Assembly (NCBI GenBank): GCA_902492545.1
Contig: CABULX010000021.1
Location: 1 to 22,587 of the forward strand
Reading direction: 5' to 3'
Source: an uncultured Collinsella sp.
Lineage (GTDB): Bacteria; Actinomycetota; Coriobacteriia; Coriobacteriales; Coriobacteriaceae
DNA: 22,587 nucleotides
Shown here: positions 14,541-21,827 of the stretch, in pieces
Layout: each line of letters starts with the position of its first letter
Numbering within the stretch: position 1 is the first letter of the stretch
Translations under genes and position numbers: made by a program
Notes under the pieces: model-generated
Database searches by the model: none
Seen by the model: only the letters and a program-made list of their open reading frames with translations
What the model was told of the DNA's origin: nothing

Positions 14541-15199
14541 CACTCGTCGCCTCCGCTCTTTTTGCCGCGCGCCGTGGAGGGAATCGTCAAGCTGACCGTT
14601 CCCTTGCCCGATGCCCCCAGCAGTTCCTTGACATCTTCGGGGTCTGCCGCCAGCGTCACCCACTCGATCTTGCCCTCGCGCGTGGCACCGGAATCCTCAC
14701 TGGTATCGATCACGTACGCGCCGCACAGCCGATCGGTTACGCCGTCTTTTTGCACATACACATCCACGTAGCTGCCCACGCCCGCAGCACCGCCGACCGA
14801 GTGCTCGGCATCGACCGCCACCGAAACGGCGACCTTGCCCTTAGGCACCTCGAGCTTGCGGCTCTCGGCCTTGGTGTAGACATTGCAGATCACGGCGTTT
14901 TTGGGAATACGCGAAGTCGTCACGTCGCCGCGCACCTGGCGCAGCTCGGTCGCCGCGTCACGCGGCAGCAGGCTCGTCAGCCATTCCTGGGTTATGACAT
15001 TGGTCTCATCGAGGGTCTCGCCCACATCGATATCGCGCGCCGCGACGCATACCTCGACGCGATCGCCACCGTACTTGGCCAAGGTCTCAGCCTGGACCTG
15101 TTCGGCTTGCGAGCGGATCGATGAACCGTAAACCATGCAGAGCAGAGCAGCGAGCACGCCCGCGACCAGACTGATGGCGATGCGCTTGCTCTTGTTCAC
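14540..15199 (-). CDS. cpaB: Flp pilus assembly protein CpaB (SAF domain)
   Basis: A 219-residue protein with an N-terminal membrane helix (RIAISLVAGVLAALLCMVYG). Next is an SAF-type domain with VEVCVAARDIDVGETLDETNVITQEW, then SRIPKNAVICNVYTKAE and GKVAVSVAVDAEHSVGGAAGVGSYVDVYV. This is the typical CpaB/RcpC layout, an extracytoplasmic periplasm-like assembly factor. I favour GTG 15199 because GAGAGGAG lies 5 nt upstream. The ATG at 15214 would put that ribosome site inside the gene and has none itself. It is the first gene of the tad operon. Confidence 0.86.
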   Translation of the reverse strand: MNKSKRIAISLVAGVLAALLCMVYGSSIRSQAEQVQAETLAKYGGDRVEVCVAARDIDVGETLDETNVITQEWLTSLLPRDAATELRQVRGDVTTSRIPKNAVICNVYTKAESRKLEVPKGKVAVSVAVDAEHSVGGAAGVGSYVDVYVQKDGVTDRLCGAYVIDTSEDSGATREGKIEWVTLAADPEDVKELLGASGKGTVSLTIPSTARGKKSGGDE

Positions 15200-15222
15200 G
15201 GCCGCTCCTCTCATGGCAGTGC

Positions 15223-15236
15223 CGGGCGAATGCCCG
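15223..15236 (-). promoter_or_regulatory. Small hairpin in the tad operon leader
   Basis: A CGGGC-GAAT-GCCCG hairpin lies 24 nt upstream of the cpaB GTG, close to but not covering the ribosome binding site. It could affect translation or mRNA stability, or be incidental. Confidence 0.35.
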
Positions 15237-15273
15237 TACCACCATTGTCTGGGCGGTCAGAGTGCAAAGCGGC

Positions 15274-15327
15274 GCAATCGTGATCTTGGTTTTCGATGTC
15301 AAACCAATCGCTGACCAAAAACTGACC
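15274..15327 (-). promoter_or_regulatory. Putative activated promoter of the tad operon
   Basis: Reading the minus strand, GGTCAG (15322-15327), GGTCAG (15311-15316) and GGTTTG (15300-15305) recur with an exact 11-bp period, and the last overlaps TTGACA (15297-15302). The position of a -10 box 17 nt on reads GATTGC, a poor match. Direct repeats of 11 bp running into the -35 box are the pattern used by OmpR/PhoB-family response regulators. An inverted copy GACCAAAA (15351-15358 in minus reading) lies 30 nt further upstream. Regulation is inferred. Confidence 0.5.
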
Positions 15328-15398
15328 AGCCCGTCAAGCTCGTGGCAAGGTTTTGGTCGGCACGTCAGCAAACTGCATGTTTCAAGGCTTTTCCGCAG

Positions 15399-15434
15399 CA
15401 AAAAAGCCGTCTCCCGAACAGTTGGGAGACGGCT
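15399..15434 (-). terminator. Rho-independent terminator after rsgA
   Basis: On the minus strand an 11-bp perfect stem (AGCCGTCTCCC with GGGAGACGGCT) with an 8-nt loop is followed by TTTTTT. It lies 17 nt after the rsgA stop and isolates the tad operon from rsgA transcription. Confidence 0.9.
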
Positions 15435-15451
15435 GTCATAGGAAAAATCGA

Positions 15452-16636
15452 TTACAGATGGACATCGGGATCGAGCATTTGAGCACTCACGCGCATGGAT
15501 GACGCCAGGTTTTGGAACGTTTCCAAACGCAGACTGTCGATCTGCCCGGCGTCCTCGGCCTCGCGAACGGCGCAACCCGGCTCATGGGTATGCGTGCAAT
15601 CGCCAAACCGGCACGCGCGCGATGCCTCGACAATCTCGGGGAAGGCGCGCGCCAGACCCCGCTCGTGACCCACGAGCGGTAAGCTGCGCAGGCCCGGGGC
15701 ATCGGCGATCACGCCGGCGTCGCCCGGCAGCGCTACCATCACGCGCGCGACGGTAGTGTGACGGCCCTGGTCGTCGCGTTCGCGCACACCGCCGGTCGCC
15801 AACGTATCGTGGCCCAGCAGCGCATTGAGCAGCGTCGACTTGCCGGCACCCGACTCGCCCAGAATCATGGCGCAGCTCCCGGCAGGCACGCAGGAACGGA
15901 CCTCGTCCAGGCCGCGGCCCTCGGCAGAGGACGTCACGATCACGCGCACGTCCGGACCCACCAGGCGGCGCACGCGGTCCAGATCGCGCTCGAGCTCCTC
16001 GGCATCGCAGCGATCAGCTTTGGTGAGTACCACCACCGGCTCGGCATCGCAGTCGAGCGCCAACACCAGCGAGCGCGCCACGCGGTCGAGCAGCACCTCG
16101 CCGGCACCGAGCGCCTGCACGATTAGCACGCTATCCACGTTGGAGCAGAGCACCTGGCGCTCTCCGCGGGCACGACCGCGCCAACGCTCAAAGCTCGTAC
16201 GGCGCGGCAGCACGCACTCAATCACGCCCATATCGTGCCCGGGAGCGCGGCGCACCGCCACACGGTCGCCCACGGCAGGCAGCAGGACCTCGTCCTCGCC
16301 GCGCGACTTGGCAAACCCCACGGCATGCTCGGCGCGGAAGGTATCGTCGGCAGTCGCCACCAGCGGAAACCCGCGATCCAAGCGCACCACGGCACCCAGC
16401 CGCATCTGCTCGGGCTCCTCGACATGTGCGCAAAAGTCGTCAAATGCCGCCTGCTGAGCTTCATCGACCGGCAGGTCATCGAACGCCGGAACATCCTGCA
16501 GCGCGTCAAGTCCCGGCACGTTTGCCAGCAGCTCCTCGGCAGACGCGGGGGCTTCGGTCGCGAGCTTCCGACGACGATCGCGCTTAGCCCGCGCCCCCGT
16601 CGTCTTTTTCTTCGCTTTAGCCTTAGCCTTGCCCAC
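15452..16636 (-). CDS. rsgA: Ribosome small subunit-dependent GTPase RsgA (YjeQ)
   Basis: A circularly permuted GTPase that checks late 30S assembly. Counting from GTG 16636 (394 residues), the G-motifs come in permuted order: G4 TKAD (205-208), P-loop GESGAGKS (260-267), G3 DAPG (312-315). The zinc site is C342-x4-C347-T-H349-x5-C355. An OB-fold region precedes the GTPase (GAVVRLDRGFPLVAT, about 81-95). About 75 residues at the N-terminus are extra, starting with a very basic KAKAKAKKKTTGARAKRDRRRK. I chose GTG 16636 because GGGAGG lies 5 nt upstream; an in-frame GTG at 16660 has no such site. Confidence 0.93.
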   Translation of the reverse strand: MGKAKAKAKKKTTGARAKRDRRRKLATEAPASAEELLANVPGLDALQDVPAFDDLPVDEAQQAAFDDFCAHVEEPEQMRLGAVVRLDRGFPLVATADDTFRAEHAVGFAKSRGEDEVLLPAVGDRVAVRRAPGHDMGVIECVLPRRTSFERWRGRARGERQVLCSNVDSVLIVQALGAGEVLLDRVARSLVLALDCDAEPVVVLTKADRCDAEELERDLDRVRRLVGPDVRVIVTSSAEGRGLDEVRSCVPAGSCAMILGESGAGKSTLLNALLGHDTLATGGVRERDDQGRHTTVARVMVALPGDAGVIADAPGLRSLPLVGHERGLARAFPEIVEASRACRFGDCTHTHEPGCAVREAEDAGQIDSLRLETFQNLASSMRVSAQMLDPDVHL

Positions 16637-16677
16637 AAGCGCCTCCCAGCACAAAACCACACAACTGAGCAGGTATT

Positions 16678-16929
16678 TTAACGCATTGCTCCGTCCGACT
16701 TACCAAATGCTGCGGCGTACTCGTCATCATCCATCCAATCGATGATGTCGCCGGGCTTGCAATGAAGCGCCTCGCACATTGCTTGAAGTGTAGAAAAGCG
16801 GATCCCCTTGAGTCTTCCCGTTTTAATTCGAGACAGATTAACAGGCGATATTCCAATGATTTCGGCAAGTTCCTGCGACGAGATTTTACGGTCCGCCATC
16901 ACGCGGTCAAGACGCATAACAATCGGCAC
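16678..16929 (-). CDS. XRE-family (YozG-like) transcriptional regulator
   Basis: An 83-residue protein that is essentially one helix-turn-helix domain: DRVMADRKISSQELAEIIGISPVNLSRIKTGRLKGIRFSTLQAMCEALHCKPGDIIDW, with a short acidic tail. It belongs to the small Cro/C1 regulators that are often encoded next to DUF2975 membrane proteins, as here (11 nt after that gene). The start is GTG with GGGGGTGG 4-5 nt upstream; an internal ATG four codons on is possible. It may regulate its own pair and perhaps the divergent cassette at 17591. Confidence 0.88.
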   Translation of the reverse strand: MPIVMRLDRVMADRKISSQELAEIIGISPVNLSRIKTGRLKGIRFSTLQAMCEALHCKPGDIIDWMDDDEYAAAFGKSDGAMR

Positions 16930-16940
16930 CGTGCCACCCC

Positions 16941-17429
16941 CTAGAGAATCTCGTCTGCATCTTCCTGCAATACCCTACCGTATTCAAAGACCCCCGCCAA
17001 CGCAAAGAAAACGAGTCCGTAAGAAAGCGATTGAAAATCAAACTCGGGAAACACGGGCTCAGCCGTTCCAAGAACATTGCTGTATGGTAATTGAATCGTC
17101 GGCCATATGATGCTGATGACGGCTTTTACCGACATCAGGAGGCCAGCCGCGACCAAAATCCTGGTCTGCCACTTACCAAAAGGACGACCCTCATGCCTGA
17201 CTTTCGCCGTCAGAATCGTAAACAGAAGAAACGTTGCAGCGTCGCAAAGCGTGCTAACCATAAACAAGAGCAGAAATCCGCCGCTCACCGCAGAGATACC
17301 CTCGATGAGCAACAGGTTCGCAAGATGAACGAACAACACCACGCAACATAGCGCTTGAACCGCCAGGGCGATACAGAAGATTGTCAGAAAACTCGTCGTC
17401 AACCGCAGATGTATATCGCGATCTTTCAT
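16941..17429 (-). CDS. DUF2975 family membrane protein
   Basis: A 162-residue protein with four hydrophobic segments: FLTIFCIALAVQALCCVVLFVHL, GGFLLLFMVSTLCDAATFLLFTIL, ILVAAGLLMSVKAVISIIW and SYGLVFFALAGVFEYG. The block VRHEGRPFGKWQ before the third helix, and the C-terminal YGRVLQEDADEIL, are typical of DUF2975. Function is unknown; the family usually pairs with a YozG-like HTH protein and may modulate it at the membrane. I chose ATG 17429 for its GGAGGAG ribosome site; the frame above it has none. Confidence 0.85.
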   Translation of the reverse strand: MKDRDIHLRLTTSFLTIFCIALAVQALCCVVLFVHLANLLLIEGISAVSGGFLLLFMVSTLCDAATFLLFTILTAKVRHEGRPFGKWQTRILVAAGLLMSVKAVISIIWPTIQLPYSNVLGTAEPVFPEFDFQSLSYGLVFFALAGVFEYGRVLQEDADEIL

Positions 17430-17553
17430 TTCTCCTCCTTTTTTCCTTATTTCCCTGCGTTCATTGTACTTTTCAATCCAACCGCTCTCGCTCAAAACCG
17501 TTTACCAGCAAATCGATACCGTTCATTTTTAAGAATCTTTATTTAATGTTTTA

Positions 17554-17575
17554 TATAAAGTAATTTAACTTTATA
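17554..17575. promoter_or_regulatory. Inverted repeat (candidate operator) before the AT-rich cassette
   Basis: TATAAAGT (17554-17561) and ACTTTATA (17568-17575) form a perfect 8-bp inverted repeat with a 6-nt centre, ending 15 nt before the ATG at 17591. The left arm contains a -10-like TATAAA/TATATA, with a weak -35-like TTAAGA at 17529. The surrounding 17496-17590 is strikingly A/T-rich. Candidate binding site for the nearby XRE protein, by position only. Confidence 0.4.
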
Positions 17576-17590
17576 GAGTTTGGAGGACCC

Positions 17591-18025
17591 ATGAGAAAGC
17601 AAGCCGTCCTTATCCTTATCTTATCGCTGTCCCTTTTCGCCCTCTTCTCGTCAGTACGAACCAATTCCGATCCAATCAATATCTCATTGCCCGAATTTCG
17701 ATCGAAATTAAGCAAAGGCGAATCTTTTATCGTGCAAATTGAGCTGGAGGGCTGCCCGGCCTGTGAAGAGCTCCGTGCGGCAGAACGCTCGCTTTCGCCG
17801 AGTCTCAAGAACGACATCGAGATCCTCGTTGTCCCTAAGAGCCAAAAGGAGGTTGATAGGGAAACACTTAAGGCGCTTCTGCCGTCATTCGAGTTTTATC
17901 CTTCAATTTTTGCCATCTCTGAAGGAAAGATAGCGTCCGAGTTCGACCTTTCCACGCTTGATTCGTTTGAAATGCGTTTCACGGATTGGAGGCTGAATCT
18001 GAACAACACAGCAATGTCAAGCTAA
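17591..18025 (+). CDS. Membrane-anchored thioredoxin-like protein
   Basis: A 144-residue protein with an N-terminal signal-anchor (QAVLILILSLSLFALFSSV, residues 4-22) and a thioredoxin-like domain. In that domain FIVQIELEGCPACEEL holds the CPAC active site (55-58), and FEFYPSIFAISEGK (100-113) supplies a likely cis-Pro at 104. It is probably an extracytoplasmic thiol-disulfide protein. It resembles the bacteriocin transport accessory type in size and layout, but I cannot confirm the family. GGAGG lies 6 nt before the ATG. It is the first gene of a plus-strand cassette that is visibly richer in A/T than its surroundings, which suggests transfer. Confidence 0.75.
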   Translation: MRKQAVLILILSLSLFALFSSVRTNSDPINISLPEFRSKLSKGESFIVQIELEGCPACEELRAAERSLSPSLKNDIEILVVPKSQKEVDRETLKALLPSFEFYPSIFAISEGKIASEFDLSTLDSFEMRFTDWRLNLNNTAMSS

Positions 18026-18042
18026 ATGTCAGGAGGATACAC

Positions 18043-18540
18043 ATGCTACGTAACGTTCCCGTAAGCCGTAAGTCATTCATCGCAAGCGCAGTTGCGCTTT
18101 GCTCAATTGCCATTTCACCAAAGCAATCTAAGGCGCAACCTCTTGAAGTAGAGTTCCCTTCTGCCGAAGAGTACATTGAAGCTGTCAATGAGTCCGGCAC
18201 AGGATGGACGACATACGCACTAGATGAAAACGGAGATGTCCAAATTATCGATCGATTCCAGACCCTGTCTTTGGATGATTTAGCAGCTGCCACACGCGGC
18301 GCTAAAGAATGGATCGTCAAAATTGCCATTTTTATTGGAAAAGAACTCATCGGCTATGTAACGGGGGTTGTAATCGACGGACTTATTAAGAAGTTCATAA
18401 GCATAACCGGAGGTTATTGGACTGAGTATGCAGCAAAGCAACTCCTTGGACGCCCCGTACCCGCAGGCAACACGTACCGTCTACCTTGCAGCGTCTATCC
18501 CCCCAACTCCGGAGAATACATTCGTTGTATAAATAGTTAG
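18043..18540 (+). CDS. Secreted two-cysteine protein, possible bacteriocin-like effector
   Basis: I do not recognise this 165-residue protein. Residues 1-31 are a signal peptide (SRKSFIASAVALCSIAI, likely cut after SKA31). The mature part has an acidic, Glu-rich start (34-75), then a hydrophobic amphipathic stretch with small residues (EWIVKIAIFIGKELIGYVTGVVIDG, 89-113, then LIKKF). After ITGGYW it ends in a tail with Cys149 and Cys162, which could form a 12-residue disulfide loop. The thioredoxin-like gene 17 nt upstream and the membrane protein 9 nt downstream suggest a folding partner and an immunity or export factor. ATG 18043 has AGGAGG upstream; the frame from 17986 overlaps the previous gene. 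Confidence 0.65.
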   Translation: MLRNVPVSRKSFIASAVALCSIAISPKQSKAQPLEVEFPSAEEYIEAVNESGTGWTTYALDENGDVQIIDRFQTLSLDDLAAATRGAKEWIVKIAIFIGKELIGYVTGVVIDGLIKKFISITGGYWTEYAAKQLLGRPVPAGNTYRLPCSVYPPNSGEYIRCINS

Positions 18541-18549
18541 GATACGGCT

Positions 18550-18879
18550 ATGTTGCCAGTCATCATTGCCCCCGTAATTGGTGTATGGGGTATCCAGTAT
18601 TTCCTCAACAAGAAGTGGCTCTGGGGCATTGGGTGCATAGCGATAACATTAATATGCTATTTCCTTAGCCTCATTGTCAAAGCATGCTGGCCGAGCGCCA
18701 TCTCTTTTGGAATTGCTCTTCTCAGCTCGGTCCAGCTATATGGAAGCAAAAAGGGTTTGTCCTTCTTTAATGCCCTGATATCGGCTCCGCTACCTCTGCA
18801 AATCTACTGGGGAATTATGGCCGTCATCGTTCTCTTTATGCCCCAAATCCCCTTCAGCGACGTTCCCGGCTTCTCCTAA
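18550..18879 (+). CDS. Small multi-pass membrane protein (possible immunity protein)
   Basis: A 109-residue hydrophobic protein with about four membrane segments: LPVIIAPVIGVWGIQYFL, LWGIGCIAITLICYFLSLIV, AISFGIALLSSVQL and IYWGIMAVIVLFM. Short basic loops (NKKW, GSKKG) separate them. No known family comes to mind. It is the last gene of the AT-rich cassette, 9 nt after the secreted protein, with AGGA about 9 nt before the ATG. Small multi-pass proteins in this position often protect the producer of a membrane-active peptide, but that is inference here. Confidence 0.6.
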   Translation: MLPVIIAPVIGVWGIQYFLNKKWLWGIGCIAITLICYFLSLIVKACWPSAISFGIALLSSVQLYGSKKGLSFFNALISAPLPLQIYWGIMAVIVLFMPQIPFSDVPGFS

Positions 18880-18940
18880 CGCGTCGCCGATTCAACCCCA
18901 TACAATCCAGCTCACAAAAAGAGTCGGTCGAGCAAATGCT

Positions 18941-18978
18941 CTAAAAATAGAGCTGGCCGGGCAAAGCCCGACCAGCTC
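18941..18978 (-). terminator. Terminator downstream of the P-type ATPase (possibly bidirectional)
   Basis: On the minus strand GAGCTGG-x-CGGGC and GCCCG-x-CCAGCTC form a 12-bp stem with one mismatch and a 3-nt loop, followed by TATTTTTAG. In the plus direction the hairpin follows the cassette stop by 70 nt, but only a weak T-run (ACAAACTTT) comes after it. Confidence 0.7.
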
Positions 18979-19037
18979 ACAAACTTTCCCTCAGCCCTTT
19001 TTCATCCGCGCGCGAGAAAGCCAGCAAGGATACCACA

Positions 19038-19126
19038 GGGCCCGCCCCGGGAGTGTTTTCTTCTGAGCGATCCCGCAGCGCGAAGCGCGAGGACCAGCGA
19101 AGAAGAAAACACGCAGGGGCGGGCCC
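19038..19126. repeat. Long imperfect inverted repeat between the cassette and the ATPase gene
   Basis: The left arm begins GGGCCCGCCCC (19038-19048) and continues with GTGTTTTCTTCT. The right arm is its complement, ending GGGGCGGGCCC (19116-19126). Pairing extends to about 40 bp per arm with mismatches, and the tip is GC-rich (GCAGCGCGAAGCGCG). It would form a large hairpin in the 3' untranslated part of the ATPase mRNA, 13 nt after its stop. It resembles a REP-like or MITE-like element; no transposase is present. Confidence 0.75.
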
Positions 19127-19138
19127 GGACAGGTTAAC

Positions 19139-21820
19139 TTACTCCTTCTCGACCGCGCGCATGATCGCCTTGTAGATCTCCATCAGCGGGATGATCAGGA
19201 AGGCCAGGCCCAAAGCGGCAAGAACGCCCTTGAGCTCAAGCGTCACGGGGCCAAAGAACATCTCGGCAAGCGTCGGCTGCACGGTCACGATCACCGTCAG
19301 CACCAGTGCCAGCGCGGCGGAAGCCCACAGCCACTTGTTCTGCTTCTTCATGGTGAACAGCGACGCACGACGGCTGCGCATATTGAAGCAGTGGAAAATC
19401 TCGACCATGTTGAGCGTGATGAACGCCATCATCACGCCTTCCTCGTCGGCATTGCCGGCGATCATATCGGCGATGTGGATGTAGCCCATGTCAAAGTACA
19501 CGCCCACAAAGAAGCTCGCCAGCACCAGCACGGTGATGATCAGACCCTGGACCACGCAGTCCAGGCCCATGTGACCGGCAAAGACACCGTCCTTGGCGTT
19601 GCGCGGCTTGCGCTTCATGATGTCACCCTCGGCATCCTCCATGCCCAGCGCGAGCGCGGGGAAGCAGTCGGTGACCAGGTTCACCCACAGCAGCTGCACC
19701 GGCTGGAAGATGGTAAAGCCGATGAGCGTGGCGATAAACACCGAGAACACCTCAGCAAGGTTGGCCGAAAGCAGGAACTGGATGACCTTGCGGATGTTGT
19801 CGTAGATGCGACGGCCCTCTTCGCAGGCACCGATGATGGTGGCGAAGTTGTCGTCGGCAAGCACCATGTCGGCAACGTTCTTGGTGACGTCGGTACCGGT
19901 GATGCCCATGCCCACGCCGATGTCGGCACGCTTGATGGACGGGGCGTCGTTGACGCCGTCGCCCGTCATGGCCACGATCTGGTCGCGCGACTTCCAAGCC
20001 TCGACGATGCGGGTCTTATGCTCGGGCTGAACGCGGGCGTACACGCCGTAGTCCTCGATGTGTGCGTCGAGCTCCTCGTCGCTCATGCGATCGAGGTCGG
20101 CACCGGTGATAGCCTGGCTGCGATCGGCGACGATGCCCAGCTGCTTGGCGATGGCCACGGCGGTGTCGATGTGGTCGCCCGTGATCATGACGGTGCGGAT
20201 ACCGGCATCGTGCGCCTCGCGGATGGCGTCGGCGACCTCGGGACGAACCGGGTCAATCATGCCGGACAGGCCGCAGAAGACCAGGTCATGCTCGAGCGCG
20301 GCGGGACTGCAGTCGGCCGGGACCTCGGTGTAGGTGCGGCTTGCCAGCGCCAGCACGCGCAGGGCCTCGTCGGCCATGGCCTTGTTGGCGGCCACGAGCT
20401 CGGCGCGACGCTCCTCGGTCAGCGGAACGACCCTGTCGCCGTCGTAGATATGGGTGCACAGGCCGATCACCACGTCGGGCGCGCCCTTGGTGTACTGCTC
20501 GTACTCGCCATCCAGGGTCTCGACGACCACGGACATCATCTTACGGCCCGAGTCGAACGGGGCCTCGCCCACGCGCGGGTGCTCGGCAGTCAGGCCAGTA
20601 AGACCAGCCTTGCCGGCATCGTTGACGAGCGCGCACTCAGTCGGCTCACCAACGGCCTCGCCCAGGTCCTCGTCCCACTGGGCATCGGAGCACAGCGCCA
20701 TACCGGCCAGGAACTTCTCCTTAGGCGCAGCGAGCTCGTGCTTGACGACGGTCATCTTGTTTTGGGTAAGGGTACCGGTCTTGTCGGAGCAGATGGTCTG
20801 CGTGCAGCCAAGGGTCTCGACGGCAGAGAGCTTGCGGATAATCGCCTGGCGCTTGGCCATTTTGGTCACGCCGAGCGAAAGCACGATAGTCACGACGGCA
20901 ACCAGACCCTCAGGGATGGCGGCGACGGCAAGCGAGACAGCGACCATAAAGGTATCGAGCAGCGCGGTCGGGTCGGTGAGAACGTTGCCCACGCCGTGGC
21001 GGATGATGTCGACGCCAAAGATAACGACGCAGATGACGATAACCATGATAGTGAGGATGCGGCTGAGCTCGGCAAGCTTCACCTGCAGCGGCGTGAGCTC
21101 TTCCTTGGCCTCGGCCAGGGCGCCGGCGATCTTACCCATCTCGGTGTTCATACCGGTACCGACTACGACGGCGCGGCCACGGCCGTACACCACGGTGGAG
21201 CCCATGTAGCACATGTTCTTGCGGTCGCCGAGCGGCACGTCGTCGGTGCCGGCGGCGAGCTCGATCACGTTGGCATGCTTCTCGACGGGCACGGACTCGC
21301 CGGTAAGGGCGGCCTCCTCGATCTTCATCGTGGCGCTCTCGAGCACGCGGCAGTCGGCCGGGACGGAGTCGCCCGCCTCGAGCATGATCACGTCACCGGG
21401 CACGAGCTCGGCGCTCGGCAGGTGCACGAGCTTGCCGTCGCGCAGCACCTTGGACTGCGCCGCGCTCATCTCCTGCAGGGCCTCGAGAGCCTCCTCGCTT
21501 TTAGCCTCCTGGACCACGCCCAGCACCGAGTTGACGATAACGACGAACATGATGATGGCGACATCGGCAAAGTCCGCCTCGCCCTTGACCATGCCCGTGA
21601 GCGCGCTGATGACGGCGGCAACGATCAGCATGATGACCATGGGGTCGGCCATCTGCTCAAAGAAGCGCTTCCACAACGGCGTCTTCTCGGCTTCCTCGAG
21701 CTTGTTAGGGCCTGTCTTGGCGAGGCGCGACGACGCCTCGTCGTTGCTCAGGCCGAGGTTCTCATCGACACCTTGGTCGCTGAGTACCTCCGCCGCGGCG
21801 GACAGGTATTCCTTTTGCAT
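19139..21820 (-). CDS. Calcium-transporting-type P-type ATPase (P2 family)
   Basis: An 893-residue cation pump of the SERCA/PMCA-like group. An N-terminal cation-ATPase domain (LSNDEASSRLAKTGPNKL) precedes the first helix pair. The actuator motif TGES is at 173-176 and the ion-site PEGL at 303-306. The phosphorylation motif DKTGTLT starts at D346. KGAPD occurs in the nucleotide domain, TGDGVNDAP in the hinge, and NLVTDCFPALALGMED in the sixth helix region. Full-length, with ten expected membrane helices. Substrate is probably Ca2+, though Mn2+ cannot be excluded from sequence alone. The ATG has AGGAGGGG upstream, but that site lies in a hairpin (see leader element). It appears monocistronic. 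Confidence 0.93.
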   Translation of the reverse strand: MQKEYLSAAAEVLSDQGVDENLGLSNDEASSRLAKTGPNKLEEAEKTPLWKRFFEQMADPMVIMLIVAAVISALTGMVKGEADFADVAIIMFVVIVNSVLGVVQEAKSEEALEALQEMSAAQSKVLRDGKLVHLPSAELVPGDVIMLEAGDSVPADCRVLESATMKIEEAALTGESVPVEKHANVIELAAGTDDVPLGDRKNMCYMGSTVVYGRGRAVVVGTGMNTEMGKIAGALAEAKEELTPLQVKLAELSRILTIMVIVICVVIFGVDIIRHGVGNVLTDPTALLDTFMVAVSLAVAAIPEGLVAVVTIVLSLGVTKMAKRQAIIRKLSAVETLGCTQTICSDKTGTLTQNKMTVVKHELAAPKEKFLAGMALCSDAQWDEDLGEAVGEPTECALVNDAGKAGLTGLTAEHPRVGEAPFDSGRKMMSVVVETLDGEYEQYTKGAPDVVIGLCTHIYDGDRVVPLTEERRAELVAANKAMADEALRVLALASRTYTEVPADCSPAALEHDLVFCGLSGMIDPVRPEVADAIREAHDAGIRTVMITGDHIDTAVAIAKQLGIVADRSQAITGADLDRMSDEELDAHIEDYGVYARVQPEHKTRIVEAWKSRDQIVAMTGDGVNDAPSIKRADIGVGMGITGTDVTKNVADMVLADDNFATIIGACEEGRRIYDNIRKVIQFLLSANLAEVFSVFIATLIGFTIFQPVQLLWVNLVTDCFPALALGMEDAEGDIMKRKPRNAKDGVFAGHMGLDCVVQGLIITVLVLASFFVGVYFDMGYIHIADMIAGNADEEGVMMAFITLNMVEIFHCFNMRSRRASLFTMKKQNKWLWASAALALVLTVIVTVQPTLAEMFFGPVTLELKGVLAALGLAFLIIPLMEIYKAIMRAVEKE

Positions 21821-21827
21821 ATAGAGT

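Noticed and set aside
13656..14771. 371-codon plus-strand open frame over cpaE
   Set aside because: Shadow of the CpaE ATPase and linker; no motif, and it also crosses the cpaB/cpaE boundary.
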